Position numbers and translations under genes: made by a program. Positions 27,401 through 34,766 of a stretch of 45,314 nucleotides of DNA are shown one piece after another (positions within the stretch are counted from its first letter, which is position 1; each line of letters begins with the position of its first letter). Under the pieces are notes generated by a model. The model was not told the origin of the DNA. It did not search any database and saw only the letters and a program-made list of their open reading frames with translations. The DNA comes from a virus. The stretch spans positions 1 through 45,314 of the IMG/VR virus record IMGVR_UViG_3300030390_000669. One strand, given 5' to 3'.

Positions 27401-29910
27401 CTATACTTGATTTAGAGTTATATGATCCACTACGTGGAATTATTCCTGGAGTCGCTGATGCAGAAATTGATATCAAGAGTGTGCATGATACAGCAATATA
27501 TAATACATCTACAGAAGAAACATATGAAGTAGATGACGACAATGCATGGGGCGATGCAGAAGTAGGCAAGAGATGGTGGGATACTGGCAAGGTTAAATAT
27601 TATGATTACGATCAAGGCGATATAAAAGATAAAGCAAGTAACTGGGCAAAGCAATTTGTAGGCAGTGAAGTTGTAGTTTGGGAATGGACAAAAAGTTCTG
27701 TTGCTCCAGATGATTATAATAAAGCTGTTGAAAGCAATAAAGTAATGTATGGAAATGTAGCGTCAGGAACAGCATATGCTGAATTTGATGCAATTAAAAA
27801 TCAAAACGAATATTTCTATACCCTACGCAGCGAATGGAATGCAAGCACTACCAAATATGATAGTGTTTATTATTTCTGGGTGCGTGGCAAAGAAACAATT
27901 GGACACCCAAGCAAAAATATTATTACAAGTGAAGTAGAAAATATTATTACAGATCCAAGTGCAAATGGAATTTATTGGTTCTCAGTAGCTGACAATGATG
28001 CAATTATTGTTTCAGACATATGGGACTTTGTAAATAAAAAAGTTGTCCTACAGTTAAATAAAGTAGTTGATCACAATCACGCACAATGGATATTAGTTGG
28101 CAAAGACACAGATATAATTCCTGACTATTGGTTTACTGGATTAAAAAATAACTTATCACAAATTGATGAGAATACTTTACGTATTCCAGATTATACAAAT
28201 CACCCATATGCAAGATACGGCGATGACAGAGCTAACAGACAAGCATGGTATGATGATATAGTTGCTGCAAGATTAAATGCACTTGATATTATTAATAGAC
28301 TACTAGTATCAGTAAACGTATACAATGACTTTAGAACTAAATTTTTAAAAGCGATTACAGATTCAACTATTCCAAATGATAGTTGGGATTGGACAGACTT
28401 TGTTTCTCCTAAACATAACTATGCTAACACATTTGCAAAAGTTGTAGAGAATATAGACGAATTAAATACATTAGATACAAATGAATATCAAACAGCAAGG
28501 ATTGAAATAATCAATGATGATGATATTGATAGAACTGAATTTTATCTATATCAATACGGTGAGTGGTGCTTAACTAAAAAGAATAACGCAACAATTGAAT
28601 GGAGCAAAGAAAGATTGGCTAAAACTTATACATGGGATATGGAACCATGGGATAGTTTAAATTGGGATAACACAGCCATAGCAGATTGGTGGAAGGCTCT
28701 TGTAACAATGTTAAGAGATACATTGTTCTTAAATGAACACACTGTTAAATTTAATAAATTCTTCTTTGGAATGATTGATTATGCATTGTCTAGAACAAAA
28801 CAAGTTGAGTGGGCAATGAAAACTTCTTATATACGATTAGAAGTTAAGAGTGATTTAGTAGAGAAAAAGAAATACAAAAAAGATATTATGTCCTCAATTG
28901 AAGGATATATAAATGAGATTAAACCTTTCCATGTTAAGGTAAGTGAATCAGCTAGAACCTTTAACAAACAAGAAGATGTGTATTTTGAACTAGAAGAATC
29001 AAATCTCAAAATTATTGAAATTAAACATGAAGAAAAAGGCACAAACTTTAATGAGCTTGTGCTTGATGCTAACAACATAGTTGAAAAAGATATAGTGTTA
29101 GCTAACAACGGAACTACAGTTTATACAATAGATAAAACAGATACAAACATGTTAGAATGGGATCATGTAACAGTTAAAGATGGATCAACAGTATTAACTT
29201 CATCAGTTGATTACTTCTTGATAGATCAAGTTATTAACTTTGTAACAGCACCAACTGGTATAGTAACTGTAACTGTTGCAGTTGAAGATAAAGTAATAGT
29301 ATCAGGTGGCGTTGGCAACACTGTATTTGATGATGACGATGGTGTTAAAGGCTATGCAATAGTATCAGGCGGTAATGGAAGACAACCTGAACTATATTCA
29401 AATACAACATATAGATCAACCGATGCAGATATTAGACCACAAGAAACAGCAATAATTAAAGTGCAAACAAACAGATCAGGATCAACTGATACAACTGAAA
29501 CGAGAACATTTGCATATATGCTTGATATAAACAAATACCAGCATGTATATGGAATGGAAGATGCAAAAACATCTACACTGTCTGCAACGTTAACTATTGG
29601 AGATGCAACACTAACAGTAGCAGATGCAAGTAAATTTACAACAGCAGAATTAGTATTAGTTAACAATGAAATAATACAAGTTCAAAACGTTGGTGGTGTA
29701 ATTTATATTAAAAAACGAGGACTAAACTTAACATTTACAAATACACATGTATCAGGCACAACCATTACTGATGTTACTAATAATGCATTGCATTATGTAA
29801 ATTCCTCAGCAAATAAGAAATTTAATGATGATAATACCACAATATTAGACAGTTCAACTTCAGCAGAAGCTAGTATGTTGAACAATATAGGAAAAGGAAC
29901 TATACTATAG
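18433..29910 (+). CDS. Giant virion structural protein (gp7 position)
   Basis: A single uninterrupted 3825-codon frame, a quarter of the window. The N-terminus (ASNLLPSVFNTDVNKKW, then IDKFVNYTNYAWVDQMPTY) resembles the very large structural proteins found after gp6 in marine T4-like phages; T4 gp7, in the same order, has about 1030 residues. Residues ~400-1900 are Trp/Tyr-rich and acidic. ~2080-2130 is a TTDFTLIGA...GSGTGTGTATT module, ~2250-2720 a run of beta-sandwich-like repeats including two tandem copies at 2360-2421 and 2422-2482, and ~3300-3500 is helical (KPFHVKVSESARTF). The likely role is baseplate wedge plus fibre-like outward structure; the gp7 identity is by synteny. Confidence 0.75.
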   Translation: MAKKKAGSYKTPNTQASNLLPSVFNTDVNKKWLDSTLDQMISKGNLKNVEGYIGDKSGKNRFKEDIYLDNTDLSPAIVVTDKDKKVTNSITMSDIANAINTNFSEYNYNTAYATKSYSYRPPINIDKFVNYTNYAWVDQMPTYESIRTLTAATVGSVTSGSSYPASPSHGDYFALNDGVNTKTYQWDNVVKTWQPSGDTGSIYSNNGNNTGFTTVVNPVDLSASQLAYTIIDNNNTFNIADQMLIKFVGDGWHSDAHKRTYLVTGTGRNIKLIEVYSWADNSTRYPDTTKTTVTVGGIWDKSKVFTIQPNKQSKIWTTAQQYGVAEMIGYYNGDDNRLPIFDGFIFPSEESNKSSWITDELIMFADEWTQQNGSAMEATDYHKIFYTQLDSVTNDITITKLVDARIVGTNQKIQQFIVPGTSESILAKYKDRLSGFDILNWDKSTVVFTDKDYQVMETDSPYRTAWSRNNKWTDTDTLIKLDELIYGGINLKQLTDTRYIAKRPIMEFDGKLNLYNWADIDTNLGDSQWAGVIDTMVKPTGSYIPTESGGTYSFNLADVEIKAGQRITFTEGTLATNIWIVGSTGELTADITLQSNYCAYVREALPDTEDKNWNNSDVWYMGDAWSTGQQRTKVNQMPLFKLYTTSGQRLEYLEGAKFQGSRIFNYKIGTSIVDPELGIGLSYKDINGIGEYQFENYLFTEPHFQSITSQFNKDTNYHRQILGQNLFKANNKLTNLYKQSEEISGAETLVTHDVVTSNADFTINVGHSSWRTDRRVVLHQQDKRCVVTELQNGVYLDKTNVDHTNIYVGKNIPVVFNNLLETGDVRFKTVAGVDIETTSQAGVTIARSGNDITLSLTTYSSKIIIDPVDGTLENDYTIIPLDNYDSIQHTVEVNGKQLSPNNYTINADTIVIPASVRLQKDDIVDLKYASNINTNRTTNSSLPNTLKHNANNEVIKTFTMSETMAHWQSIISSTPGFEGDIFGANNYEALNKQHYFGGEISIHNDLSIVHDALYANDTVNVTDALRTSGEDWDNFRNRFRAQVARLNERKTYLTVRELVDDAIESITITRSGGDLFKTSNMVYRTPIRVEEFIHADGDTVLPRIFLKDSIHSDDNIQDHVYVYISDNVAGTLTTRLAIKDIDYTQSGNLIEFIYQPLAMPNKGYPKITVYKRQMDDTCYVPPSLTKLKLAPGWSPEADSTNNILTGHDGTQWALKSTADLVNMTDANFDVVNACQFELEKRIYTGLVISDKINTDDESVESLQYGMVSKFTPSATRETWYTLETLNDLLGKSFAQWKAKNKLVDTAIVYSLADVDTWNFSSTYVNDRFGTNKVPGQWKGAYKVLFGTSTPDKTPWHMLGYAFKPTWWDNTYSWTNAPKRAALIKALKRGLVAVGRQDIEWANHLWDWDNKCPVTSAGVLETITTVLGTPQDIDKAKRFEFGDHAGLEAEWRVSASGQASIIDAIVKLNPTKASSIFYSPSVKVNTKEIDYLDKDSLEIYTTSSIPTPGKVYGRSVTDVEVTAIALFDTNTFVKLVGPDGSTEADITLSFDSRPGVYLPNETRRHVIGASISHRGRNLTTLPAIYTGFDNSQVVSSTFAFKTKEVEYVASGISQSLYNQTLRNNLDYNIDNLHTKIDTRLGTQLRGFSSKHLLEFKTQTYDETKHTLGESDFELSMYKSTPINIAIASEITVEYLAPGWKISGNGYGKQEFNFFEPDNTNSTSYTNVEVESTEVKKYKKFAPTHSILEYNATLNKIQDTYSFIRGYYAYLESIGFEFPYSGDSVAVEFVKWALTNPATTKTFDLGSNFKFRPTHGSVVELNTGVFKENTVTDTKGITVESDNLLVSRTEDVLSLETKDKTIIGSAGFVVVEYEHIALLNDKTTFGVIVHDDIKNVTQDKIAFRGLITDKWDGNKRAPGYLVFDDKIVENFDSSVQAVDDFYKTDSIDFNPTIRKLEDITIGNSNNELTISENEFDSITKRNYFQGLIKQRGTSSAFDKIERKFITDKLDVKVHEQYMLSRSYFGNKDRLDAIEFTLENNTFETSPQAIKFNNFISGETVYNDVLVYPPSDNRFVNPVKTVNAGSFAIGKTYTIAVAGTTDFTLIGATNSLSGTTFTATGSGTGTGTATTGTSFATRPITSVDVSNLTAGALLDTEAKYKTNLLNEIGNVYNELEDYAVIETWANNKSYKLSNLVRYQGGLYQCAVDSTTVSTVTDSISITGNATSPEFTSGTVVSIDGALFPISDSENQTQPITATGTVLNPVVAAPTASTTLTIDGQSVTLSNAGDVTVLTGVPASKTGNVVSPVFNSSNGFVTDKQLVINGTTVDFDITPPDVTQAFTGSNNGVTPNDVVENITATATQTYTITQALSGSTYSVSGVTVDGTANTDFTISGQDITFNTPTFAGGEAIVVTMTHATVVDLEDTFTIIQDIVGSPYTVKSVTVGGVAKTSPTHYSISGQDIVFTSGNEPADSSSIVVTVEHTPLGMTTAEIVTKINDTLVANGISITEPTGTPYVGNDAIQADLVANRLRIRYWATSPSSNLVLGASVNGTNEILGLETAQGTYPVGAIIETQEQDLTLNQVVTAITNTANLGHITATNSGGYLKLVSSADITDWTQRRTTLTVGGTQQLILGFPGDTSPSGIYAAAQPAVVVPVTLAKAVTQITNGLADPVAAGGSGTAVTGVTVSNAGNVLNITSANSTLTLADSGDAFLTQAGITSSGVISLISDSSQSNTFIPAEWTNVSHTDPALFNVWVSNDSDYQLTSIGGVKAKHFDWNVFQVQNNGLYTADLVNNPTDPLTKDEPCGICSGSMTADGNDAQVTVNKNHGLAIGDYVMLLNTTTTPNIDGIHKVTKIGSSTEFYVDRYIDKCGSASSVMLLRPTRFETIEDRNTALKSIQWNVPPNTLIFTDYDELETNSRTRSINVFQSIYPVVGGSTLTGSGYTSGYLYNEAVSNASVVTDSMSLIRHQSSRIVNTDLDNITVYDYDSNTPILDLELYDPLRGIIPGVADAEIDIKSVHDTAIYNTSTEETYEVDDDNAWGDAEVGKRWWDTGKVKYYDYDQGDIKDKASNWAKQFVGSEVVVWEWTKSSVAPDDYNKAVESNKVMYGNVASGTAYAEFDAIKNQNEYFYTLRSEWNASTTKYDSVYYFWVRGKETIGHPSKNIITSEVENIITDPSANGIYWFSVADNDAIIVSDIWDFVNKKVVLQLNKVVDHNHAQWILVGKDTDIIPDYWFTGLKNNLSQIDENTLRIPDYTNHPYARYGDDRANRQAWYDDIVAARLNALDIINRLLVSVNVYNDFRTKFLKAITDSTIPNDSWDWTDFVSPKHNYANTFAKVVENIDELNTLDTNEYQTARIEIINDDDIDRTEFYLYQYGEWCLTKKNNATIEWSKERLAKTYTWDMEPWDSLNWDNTAIADWWKALVTMLRDTLFLNEHTVKFNKFFFGMIDYALSRTKQVEWAMKTSYIRLEVKSDLVEKKKYKKDIMSSIEGYINEIKPFHVKVSESARTFNKQEDVYFELEESNLKIIEIKHEEKGTNFNELVLDANNIVEKDIVLANNGTTVYTIDKTDTNMLEWDHVTVKDGSTVLTSSVDYFLIDQVINFVTAPTGIVTVTVAVEDKVIVSGGVGNTVFDDDDGVKGYAIVSGGNGRQPELYSNTTYRSTDADIRPQETAIIKVQTNRSGSTDTTETRTFAYMLDINKYQHVYGMEDAKTSTLSATLTIGDATLTVADASKFTTAELVLVNNEIIQVQNVGGVIYIKKRGLNLTFTNTHVSGTTITDVTNNALHYVNSSANKKFNDDNTTILDSSTSAEASMLNNIGKGTIL
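25510..25881 (+). repeat. Tandem protein-domain duplication inside the giant gene
   Basis: Two consecutive ~61-codon units, 25510-25695 and 25696-25878. Each runs from a TYTI/TFTI strand through SVSGVTVDG or TVKSVTVGG and ISGQDI.F to VVTM.H or VVTVEH. They are similar in protein but diverged in DNA, so the duplication is not recent. They sit within the stretch of Ig-like or adhesin-like beta repeats. Confidence 0.7.
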
Positions 29911-29929
29911 AACCAAGAATTCTAATTGG

Positions 29930-29938
29930 CATAAATAG
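29930..29938 (+). promoter_or_regulatory. Late promoter (CATAAATAG) for the fibre genes
   Basis: CATAAATAG is 24 nt upstream of the ATG at 29963, followed by AAGGAG at 29944-29949. It restarts late transcription after the 11.5-kb giant gene. Confidence 0.55.
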
Positions 29939-29962
29939 TATATAAGGAGTAGGCGAACAGCA

Positions 29963-30556
29963 ATGAAAAATAATTATAACGAACAAACAGATATTTCAGT
30001 AGACGGTCATTGTTTAATCAAAGACTTTGACACAGGTGAAGTATTACTAGACAAACATAATGCTATCAACTTTCAAAACTTTGCTTTTGCAGTTGCAAAT
30101 CTATTAGCAAATAAATCTGTAAGCGGTAATCAATTTTTTATTGATAAAATGGCGTTTGGATATGGCGGCACAACTGTTGATGCCAATGGCAACATTACTT
30201 ATAGAAGTCCAAAGGTGGACGGAGTAAATGGTGGATTATATAATCCATTATTACAAGTAGATGGAGTCACTGCATATACAAAAGCAGTATCTAGTATAGA
30301 TTTAGTAGATGCTGAAAGTAACCCATATTCAGATATAACTGTAAAAGTTATCCTTGATTACAATGAACCTACTAACGCACCAGCATTAGATAATGCACAG
30401 AATTTTGAAACTCCAGATAATTGGGTTATTGATGAATTAGCATTAGTAACTGAAACTGGTGACTTTCTAACACATTTGGTTTTCCATCCTATACAAAAAT
30501 CAAAGAATCGTAAAATAGATATTCTGTATTCACTTAGAATCAGAGCAGGAGTATAA
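29963..30556 (+). CDS. Structural protein, probable baseplate/fibre component
   Basis: A 197-aa protein that I place as virion structural by context. It begins with a beta-rich segment (DISVDGHCLIKDFDTGEVLLDKHNAINFQ), has a Gly-rich middle (FGYGGTTVDANGNITYRSP) and ends with KNRKIDILYSLRIRAGV. The end pattern recurs, as I recall, in small tail proteins of marine myoviruses lying between the giant wedge protein and the fibres. An attachment role between baseplate and fibre is plausible. The first gene after a late promoter; the next gene starts 3 nt after its stop. Confidence 0.6.
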   Translation: MKNNYNEQTDISVDGHCLIKDFDTGEVLLDKHNAINFQNFAFAVANLLANKSVSGNQFFIDKMAFGYGGTTVDANGNITYRSPKVDGVNGGLYNPLLQVDGVTAYTKAVSSIDLVDAESNPYSDITVKVILDYNEPTNAPALDNAQNFETPDNWVIDELALVTETGDFLTHLVFHPIQKSKNRKIDILYSLRIRAGV

Positions 30557-30559
30557 AAA

Positions 30560-31456
30560 ATGTCATATACAATTAATAAATTAGGCGCTTCGGATATAAC
30601 AGTAGAATACGGTACCCTTAATACAGAAACCAGCCTACAACTTGTTGGTAAGGATTATTTTGGATACGGTGAAGCAATTGCTCAAAACTTTGTTGATCTA
30701 CTAGAAAATTTTGCAACCGATGATACAGCCAACGGTCCAGCAAGTCCAATTGCAGGTCAGCTATGGTATCATAGCTCAGCAGATACACTTAAAGTGTATG
30801 ATGGAGTTAAATGGAGCGGAACAACTTTTAACCAAGAATCAATTAAAGATAACGGATCAGTAATGCACGATGTATTTGTAGTTAAAGCAAATAACGTTCC
30901 TGTTGCTACATTTAGTAGTGACACTGGATTTATAGTGCATGCAGATGAAACCGAATATCACGGATCAGCACCAGACTACAAATTTCCTAATAATAGAATC
31001 GAAAAAGGATTAACATTAGGCAAAGATATGAAGATGCATGGAACGGCAACTACAGCAGAATATGCCGACCTTGCAGAACTTTACACAAGTGATGCAGAGT
31101 ATGAAGCAGGCACAGTAGTTAAGATTGGTGGCGAAGCTGAAGTAACACAAACAACAATTGAATACTGCCCAGAAGTATTTGGTGTAGTATCCACTAACCC
31201 AGCATACTTAATGAATAGTGCTGCAGAAGGACTAACAGTGCCAGTTGCACTAGAAGGAAGAGTTCCTTGTAAAGTTATGGGCGAAGTTCATAAAGGACAA
31301 CGTCTTATCTCAAGTAACGAGCCAGGTGTAGCTAGAGCAGTATCAGACTACGAAAAAGAAGTTGGCATGGACTGGTTCCGTGTTGTTGGTAGAGCATTAG
31401 AAAATAAAGATACACTAGGTATTGGATTAGTTGAAATTGTAGTTGGAGTAAAGTAA
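30560..31456 (+). CDS. Tail fibre-like protein with marine-type C-terminal domain
   Basis: A 298-aa protein. The N-terminal ~90 residues (KLGASDITVEYGTLNTETSL to GQLWYHSSADTLKVYDG) form an attachment domain often seen in T4-like fibres. Residues ~165-298 carry a compact domain, YADLAELYTSDAEYEAGTVV, then FGVVSTNPAYLMN, LEGRVPCKVMGEVHKGQRL and ending IGLVEIVVGVK, which is common at the ends of cyanophage fibre proteins, where it resembles self-cleaving chaperone-type tails. Cleavage is not shown here. It is likely a trimeric fibre or short spike. Confidence 0.65.
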   Translation: MSYTINKLGASDITVEYGTLNTETSLQLVGKDYFGYGEAIAQNFVDLLENFATDDTANGPASPIAGQLWYHSSADTLKVYDGVKWSGTTFNQESIKDNGSVMHDVFVVKANNVPVATFSSDTGFIVHADETEYHGSAPDYKFPNNRIEKGLTLGKDMKMHGTATTAEYADLAELYTSDAEYEAGTVVKIGGEAEVTQTTIEYCPEVFGVVSTNPAYLMNSAAEGLTVPVALEGRVPCKVMGEVHKGQRLISSNEPGVARAVSDYEKEVGMDWFRVVGRALENKDTLGIGLVEIVVGVK

Positions 31457-31457
31457 T

Positions 31458-32612
31458 ATGCCAATTTACGGCTACGGTAATCCTAACGGAACAGATGCCA
31501 ATACAGGCCTTCCTATTGTAGATACGATTACGGTCGCTCAGTTCACCGCTTTGATAAATGCATACAATGAGTATTGGCAAGGCGGAACATATTCATTTGA
31601 TGCCAATCATGATAGTGATGGAGCTAGAAGAAAAGGTTGGGGACAACCTGTAGTCACCACTGGTGAAACTATAGGTGTAGGAACAGTCATTACAGCAGAA
31701 CACACCAACTATCTAATTTCACAAATAAACGCAGGCTTATGGCACATGTCAGAAGCTTCAGTAAATGACTTAGTAATACATAGAGCACCATCGGCTGCAA
31801 TTGCGGCAACATTATATAACGAACTTGAAACGTTATACAGTACCAAATTTGAAACTAACGTTCAATATCTAAATTGTGACGCCACATCAAAAAGTGTTAC
31901 AACAAATGTAATAAGCGTTACCAATCCTGGTTCATCTACATGGTCAGATGATTTATATTGTGAAAATACATTTACATTTGATACTTACGATGAAGCAAGA
32001 CATTTCTTTAACAGTGGCGGAGAGCTACTAGTTGATATGTCAAGTTCAAGTGGTGGAACAAGCGAACCATCTATAGTATGGCGAACGTTCTTTGATGACA
32101 TGGGTATTATTCGAATAGGTGCCACATCAGCAACAAACGACGGTGACGGTGAAGGCGATTCACCATTTAATAGCCTAGGAGGCAACACCAAAGGATTTTA
32201 CAGCATAAACTTTACTACTGGAAACTATGTGCCAGTATATGATGTAGCGGCAGTTGATAGAGGACAAGGCGGTGGCAGTGCTAACGCAGAATACTCAGAT
32301 TACAATCAGCGTAGATTTAGAATATTACTAAAAGGCGAAGACTTATCACCAATATTTAAAGTGCATTTAAAAATACAACTTATTGAAGATAGTGATGACG
32401 ACAGTACCGGAGCTCCAATTGATACTAACATCATTGCAGAATTTGGATACGCACAACCATTAAACACACCAACTAACTCAGAATCATCAGCCAATGATAG
32501 GTTCTCTCCTAAAGCAGGAATAAATTTTATATTTGCAGAGCGTGAAGTTCCTGGTATTCAAAGCACAGTCGGTTGGACTGCTACAGACACCGGACTACCA
32601 GACGGCGCCTAA
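31458..32612 (+). CDS. Structural/fibre protein
   Basis: A 384-aa acidic protein starting 1 nt after the previous stop. The N-terminus (YGYGNPNGTDANTGLPI) is followed by a helical segment with NYLISQINAGLWHM, a Ser/Gly/Asp-rich middle (SSSSGGTSEP and NDGDGEGDSP near 200-240) and a beta-rich end (FKVHLKIQLIEDSDDD, then AGINFIFAEREVPG). No enzyme motif. Position at the end of the late structural unit suggests a virion protein, perhaps at a fibre tip. Confidence 0.55.
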   Translation: MPIYGYGNPNGTDANTGLPIVDTITVAQFTALINAYNEYWQGGTYSFDANHDSDGARRKGWGQPVVTTGETIGVGTVITAEHTNYLISQINAGLWHMSEASVNDLVIHRAPSAAIAATLYNELETLYSTKFETNVQYLNCDATSKSVTTNVISVTNPGSSTWSDDLYCENTFTFDTYDEARHFFNSGGELLVDMSSSSGGTSEPSIVWRTFFDDMGIIRIGATSATNDGDGEGDSPFNSLGGNTKGFYSINFTTGNYVPVYDVAAVDRGQGGGSANAEYSDYNQRRFRILLKGEDLSPIFKVHLKIQLIEDSDDDSTGAPIDTNIIAEFGYAQPLNTPTNSESSANDRFSPKAGINFIFAEREVPGIQSTVGWTATDTGLPDGA

Positions 32613-32620
32613 AACAAGTA

Positions 32621-32629
32621 TATAAATAC
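32621..32629 (+). promoter_or_regulatory. Late promoter within an inverted repeat
   Basis: TATAAATAC is an exact match to the T4 late element. It lies inside the 7-bp inverted repeat CAAGTAT-ATAA-ATACTTG (32615-32632), which could also act as a weak 3' hairpin for the upstream structural transcript. Confidence 0.65.
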
Positions 32630-32658
32630 TTGACAAAACCCCCAATCTAAAGTATTAT
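32630..32658 (+). promoter_or_regulatory. Sigma70-type promoter for the accessory region
   Basis: TTGACA at 32630-32635, a 17-bp spacer and TATTAT at 32653-32658, with AGGAG at 32671-32675 just before the ATG at 32684. The -35 hexamer begins one base after the late element, so the accessory genes can be read both early by host sigma70 and late by gp55. Confidence 0.7.
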
Positions 32659-32683
32659 AGTATATAAACTAGGAGAATTTTCT

Positions 32684-33034
32684 ATGGACGAACGTCTAGA
32701 AAAGGCGTTAGAGTTTAGCAATTACACTCTAACCCTTAATAACCAGAAGCAAAACATTAAAAATAGAGTAGCACAACTACAACTAGTGCATCATAACGGA
32801 GGTGTGTTTGTAGCAAATCAAGAAACTATTTCGTTTGTAAAGACAATGATTGATCTTGGCAAGACTGTTAATGGTGTTATAATTGATTCAAAAGATAATC
32901 CAATAAGAATAAAAGATTACAAAGAGCTACTTGAGAAGCTTGTTGATGCATATGTTAGTGCTTCACAAGAATATGTAGTTGAATACGATAAGCTACGAAA
33001 GTCTAGAAGCATTAAATCAATTATGGATTGGTAA
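32684..33034 (+). CDS. Conserved-type hypothetical helical protein
   Basis: A 116-aa all-helical, charged protein with no Cys and no membrane segment. The start LEKALEFSNYTLTLNNQKQNIKNR and the pattern HHNGGVFVANQETISFV recall a small protein I have seen in marine T4-like phages, function unknown. It is the first gene behind both promoters of the accessory region and abuts the first glycosyltransferase (stop at 33034, next start at 33035). It could be a regulator or assembly factor; nothing in the sequence decides. Confidence 0.6.
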   Translation: MDERLEKALEFSNYTLTLNNQKQNIKNRVAQLQLVHHNGGVFVANQETISFVKTMIDLGKTVNGVIIDSKDNPIRIKDYKELLEKLVDAYVSASQEYVVEYDKLRKSRSIKSIMDW

Positions 33035-33931
33035 ATGCCTGAATATAAAGATAAACAAGGTGTATGTTTCTTTGTCTACAACAATGAAGAATTAGATTAT
33101 GTAGACTTAGTTATGTTGGCAGCTAGATATGTTAAAGAGTATTTAAAACTTCCTGTATGTATAATTACAGATGAAGGCACACACGCTTGGCTAGAGCAAT
33201 CACAATCACAAGAAGATATTGATACGTTTATTGACTATATAAAAATAACCAATGACGAATTCAAACCAAACATGCGTAGACACTTTGACAGTCCATATAC
33301 AGAATTTAACGCACAATTTAGTAACAGCAACAAGCATAAGATATGGGAATACAGTCCGTTTGAACAAACATTATTACTAGACACAGATTACATTGTAAAA
33401 AATAGTTTCCTATTAAAAAGTTTTGAATATGATGGTGTGGCAATGTTTAATAATGCATTAAGTATTAGAAATGATAAACCACGTAGAAACGAAATACTGT
33501 TATACGAACAAGGAATTAAAATGTGGTGGAGCACCGTTGTATATTTTGATCGCAGTGACTTCAGTAAAATGTTTTTTGACCTATGGGCTCATATAGCAGA
33601 CAACTATCAATTTTATCAATTCCTATATAACTTTCCTGGTAAGTTATTTCGCACAGACTATTGTGTAAGTATAGCAGTGCATATTCTCAATGGTATGGAG
33701 CATTCAAACATTATACATAACTATGATAACCAACCTATGTATTTTGTATCACAAAGAGATAATGTTATTGATACAAATAATATCCAAGATTGGATATGCC
33801 TTGGCAACAGTTCAACTGAAAGCTGGAAGGACATTCTTATAAAACATAGCAACTTAGATTTGCATGTAATGAACAAACGTGCTTTGTTAAGAATAAAGCC
33901 AAAACTTGTGGAGCATTTTAATGCCAGATAA
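33035..33931 (+). CDS. Glycosyltransferase-like protein (GT-A, intact DxD)
   Basis: A 298-aa protein. Residues ~10-47 form a Rossmann-like start (GVCFFVYNNEELDYVDLV, then LPVCIITD), and QTLLLDTDYIV places a DxD motif at D116-T117-D118, where GT-A enzymes bind the metal and nucleotide sugar. Later FRTDYCVSIAVHIL resembles the acceptor-side acidic loop. No membrane anchor. It is followed by a paralogue with 11-nt overlap. Sugar and acceptor cannot be told. Confidence 0.65.
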   Translation: MPEYKDKQGVCFFVYNNEELDYVDLVMLAARYVKEYLKLPVCIITDEGTHAWLEQSQSQEDIDTFIDYIKITNDEFKPNMRRHFDSPYTEFNAQFSNSNKHKIWEYSPFEQTLLLDTDYIVKNSFLLKSFEYDGVAMFNNALSIRNDKPRRNEILLYEQGIKMWWSTVVYFDRSDFSKMFFDLWAHIADNYQFYQFLYNFPGKLFRTDYCVSIAVHILNGMEHSNIIHNYDNQPMYFVSQRDNVIDTNNIQDWICLGNSSTESWKDILIKHSNLDLHVMNKRALLRIKPKLVEHFNAR

Positions 33932-34766
33932 TATTGCACAAAATGGTTATGTGATAATTGCTGTTAACCCAACTGAATATAGACAAGCACAATGTTGTGC
34001 ATTTTCAATTAAAAGTAAAATGCCTGATGCAAGTGTTACACTAATAGTAGGAAAACAAAGTAAAGTTCAGCAAAAGTTTCTTAAAGGGTTTGATGCTATT
34101 ACTGAACTACCATTTACTGTTGCTACAAATTGTAGACAGAACGACTGGCAGTTGTATTGGGCAAGTCCATATGAAAATACAATTGCAATAGATTGTAGAA
34201 GTTTAGTTAAAGTTAATCAAGATAGTGTGTGGGATTATTTAATTGACCATTGCAGTATTGCATTTCCTGATTCAATAAATGACATGCGACAAGATCAAAT
34301 ACATCCATTATATAAAAAACATTTAGAGAAGGATTATAACCTACATGTAATTTATAGTAGCATGTTCTTTTTTAAGAAAGATGATATTACTCTAAGACAT
34401 TTTAAAATGGCAGATATTTATTTTCAATATTGGACAGATGTATGTAGCAAATATTTAAAGCCAGAACATATGCCAGACTTCTTTAATGCAGACATAATGC
34501 ACACACTAGTAGCTGATCACACAGGCGGTGATGTAGTGGCTATACCTAAGTTATTAAGTTATATTGATATGAGAAATAGTGCAGGCAACACATCAAATAA
34601 AATTAACAAATGGACTGATAAACTTACTGTGTGGCCAAGCAACGCAGGAAAGATTAAAATACAAAACTATGCAATCAATGATGTTCTATACTATCACGAA
34701 GAAGAGTTTTTAACACAAGAAATATTCAATGAGCAACAACATTACTATGACACCATTGCAAAATAA
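33921..34766 (+). CDS. Paralogous glycosyltransferase-like protein with altered DxD
   Basis: A 281-aa protein. The frame opens at 33906 but I choose the ATG at 33921, because GGAG lies 7 nt upstream and the overlap with the previous gene is then short. Layout follows the upstream glycosyltransferase: GYVIIAVNPTEYRQ, then PYENTIAIDCRSLV, SSMFFFKKDD and FFNADIMHTLVAD. Where the paralogue has DTD this one reads D91-C92-R93, so the second metal-binding Asp is lost. It may be a non-catalytic partner, or use metal-independent chemistry. Confidence 0.55.
   Translation: MPDNIAQNGYVIIAVNPTEYRQAQCCAFSIKSKMPDASVTLIVGKQSKVQQKFLKGFDAITELPFTVATNCRQNDWQLYWASPYENTIAIDCRSLVKVNQDSVWDYLIDHCSIAFPDSINDMRQDQIHPLYKKHLEKDYNLHVIYSSMFFFKKDDITLRHFKMADIYFQYWTDVCSKYLKPEHMPDFFNADIMHTLVADHTGGDVVAIPKLLSYIDMRNSAGNTSNKINKWTDKLTVWPSNAGKIKIQNYAINDVLYYHEEEFLTQEIFNEQQHYYDTIAK

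Noticed and set aside
22158-29666. Many antisense frames of 60-130 codons opposite the giant structural gene
   Set aside because: They mirror the codon use of the plus-strand gene, lack ribosome-binding sites and lie fully inside a confident gene.
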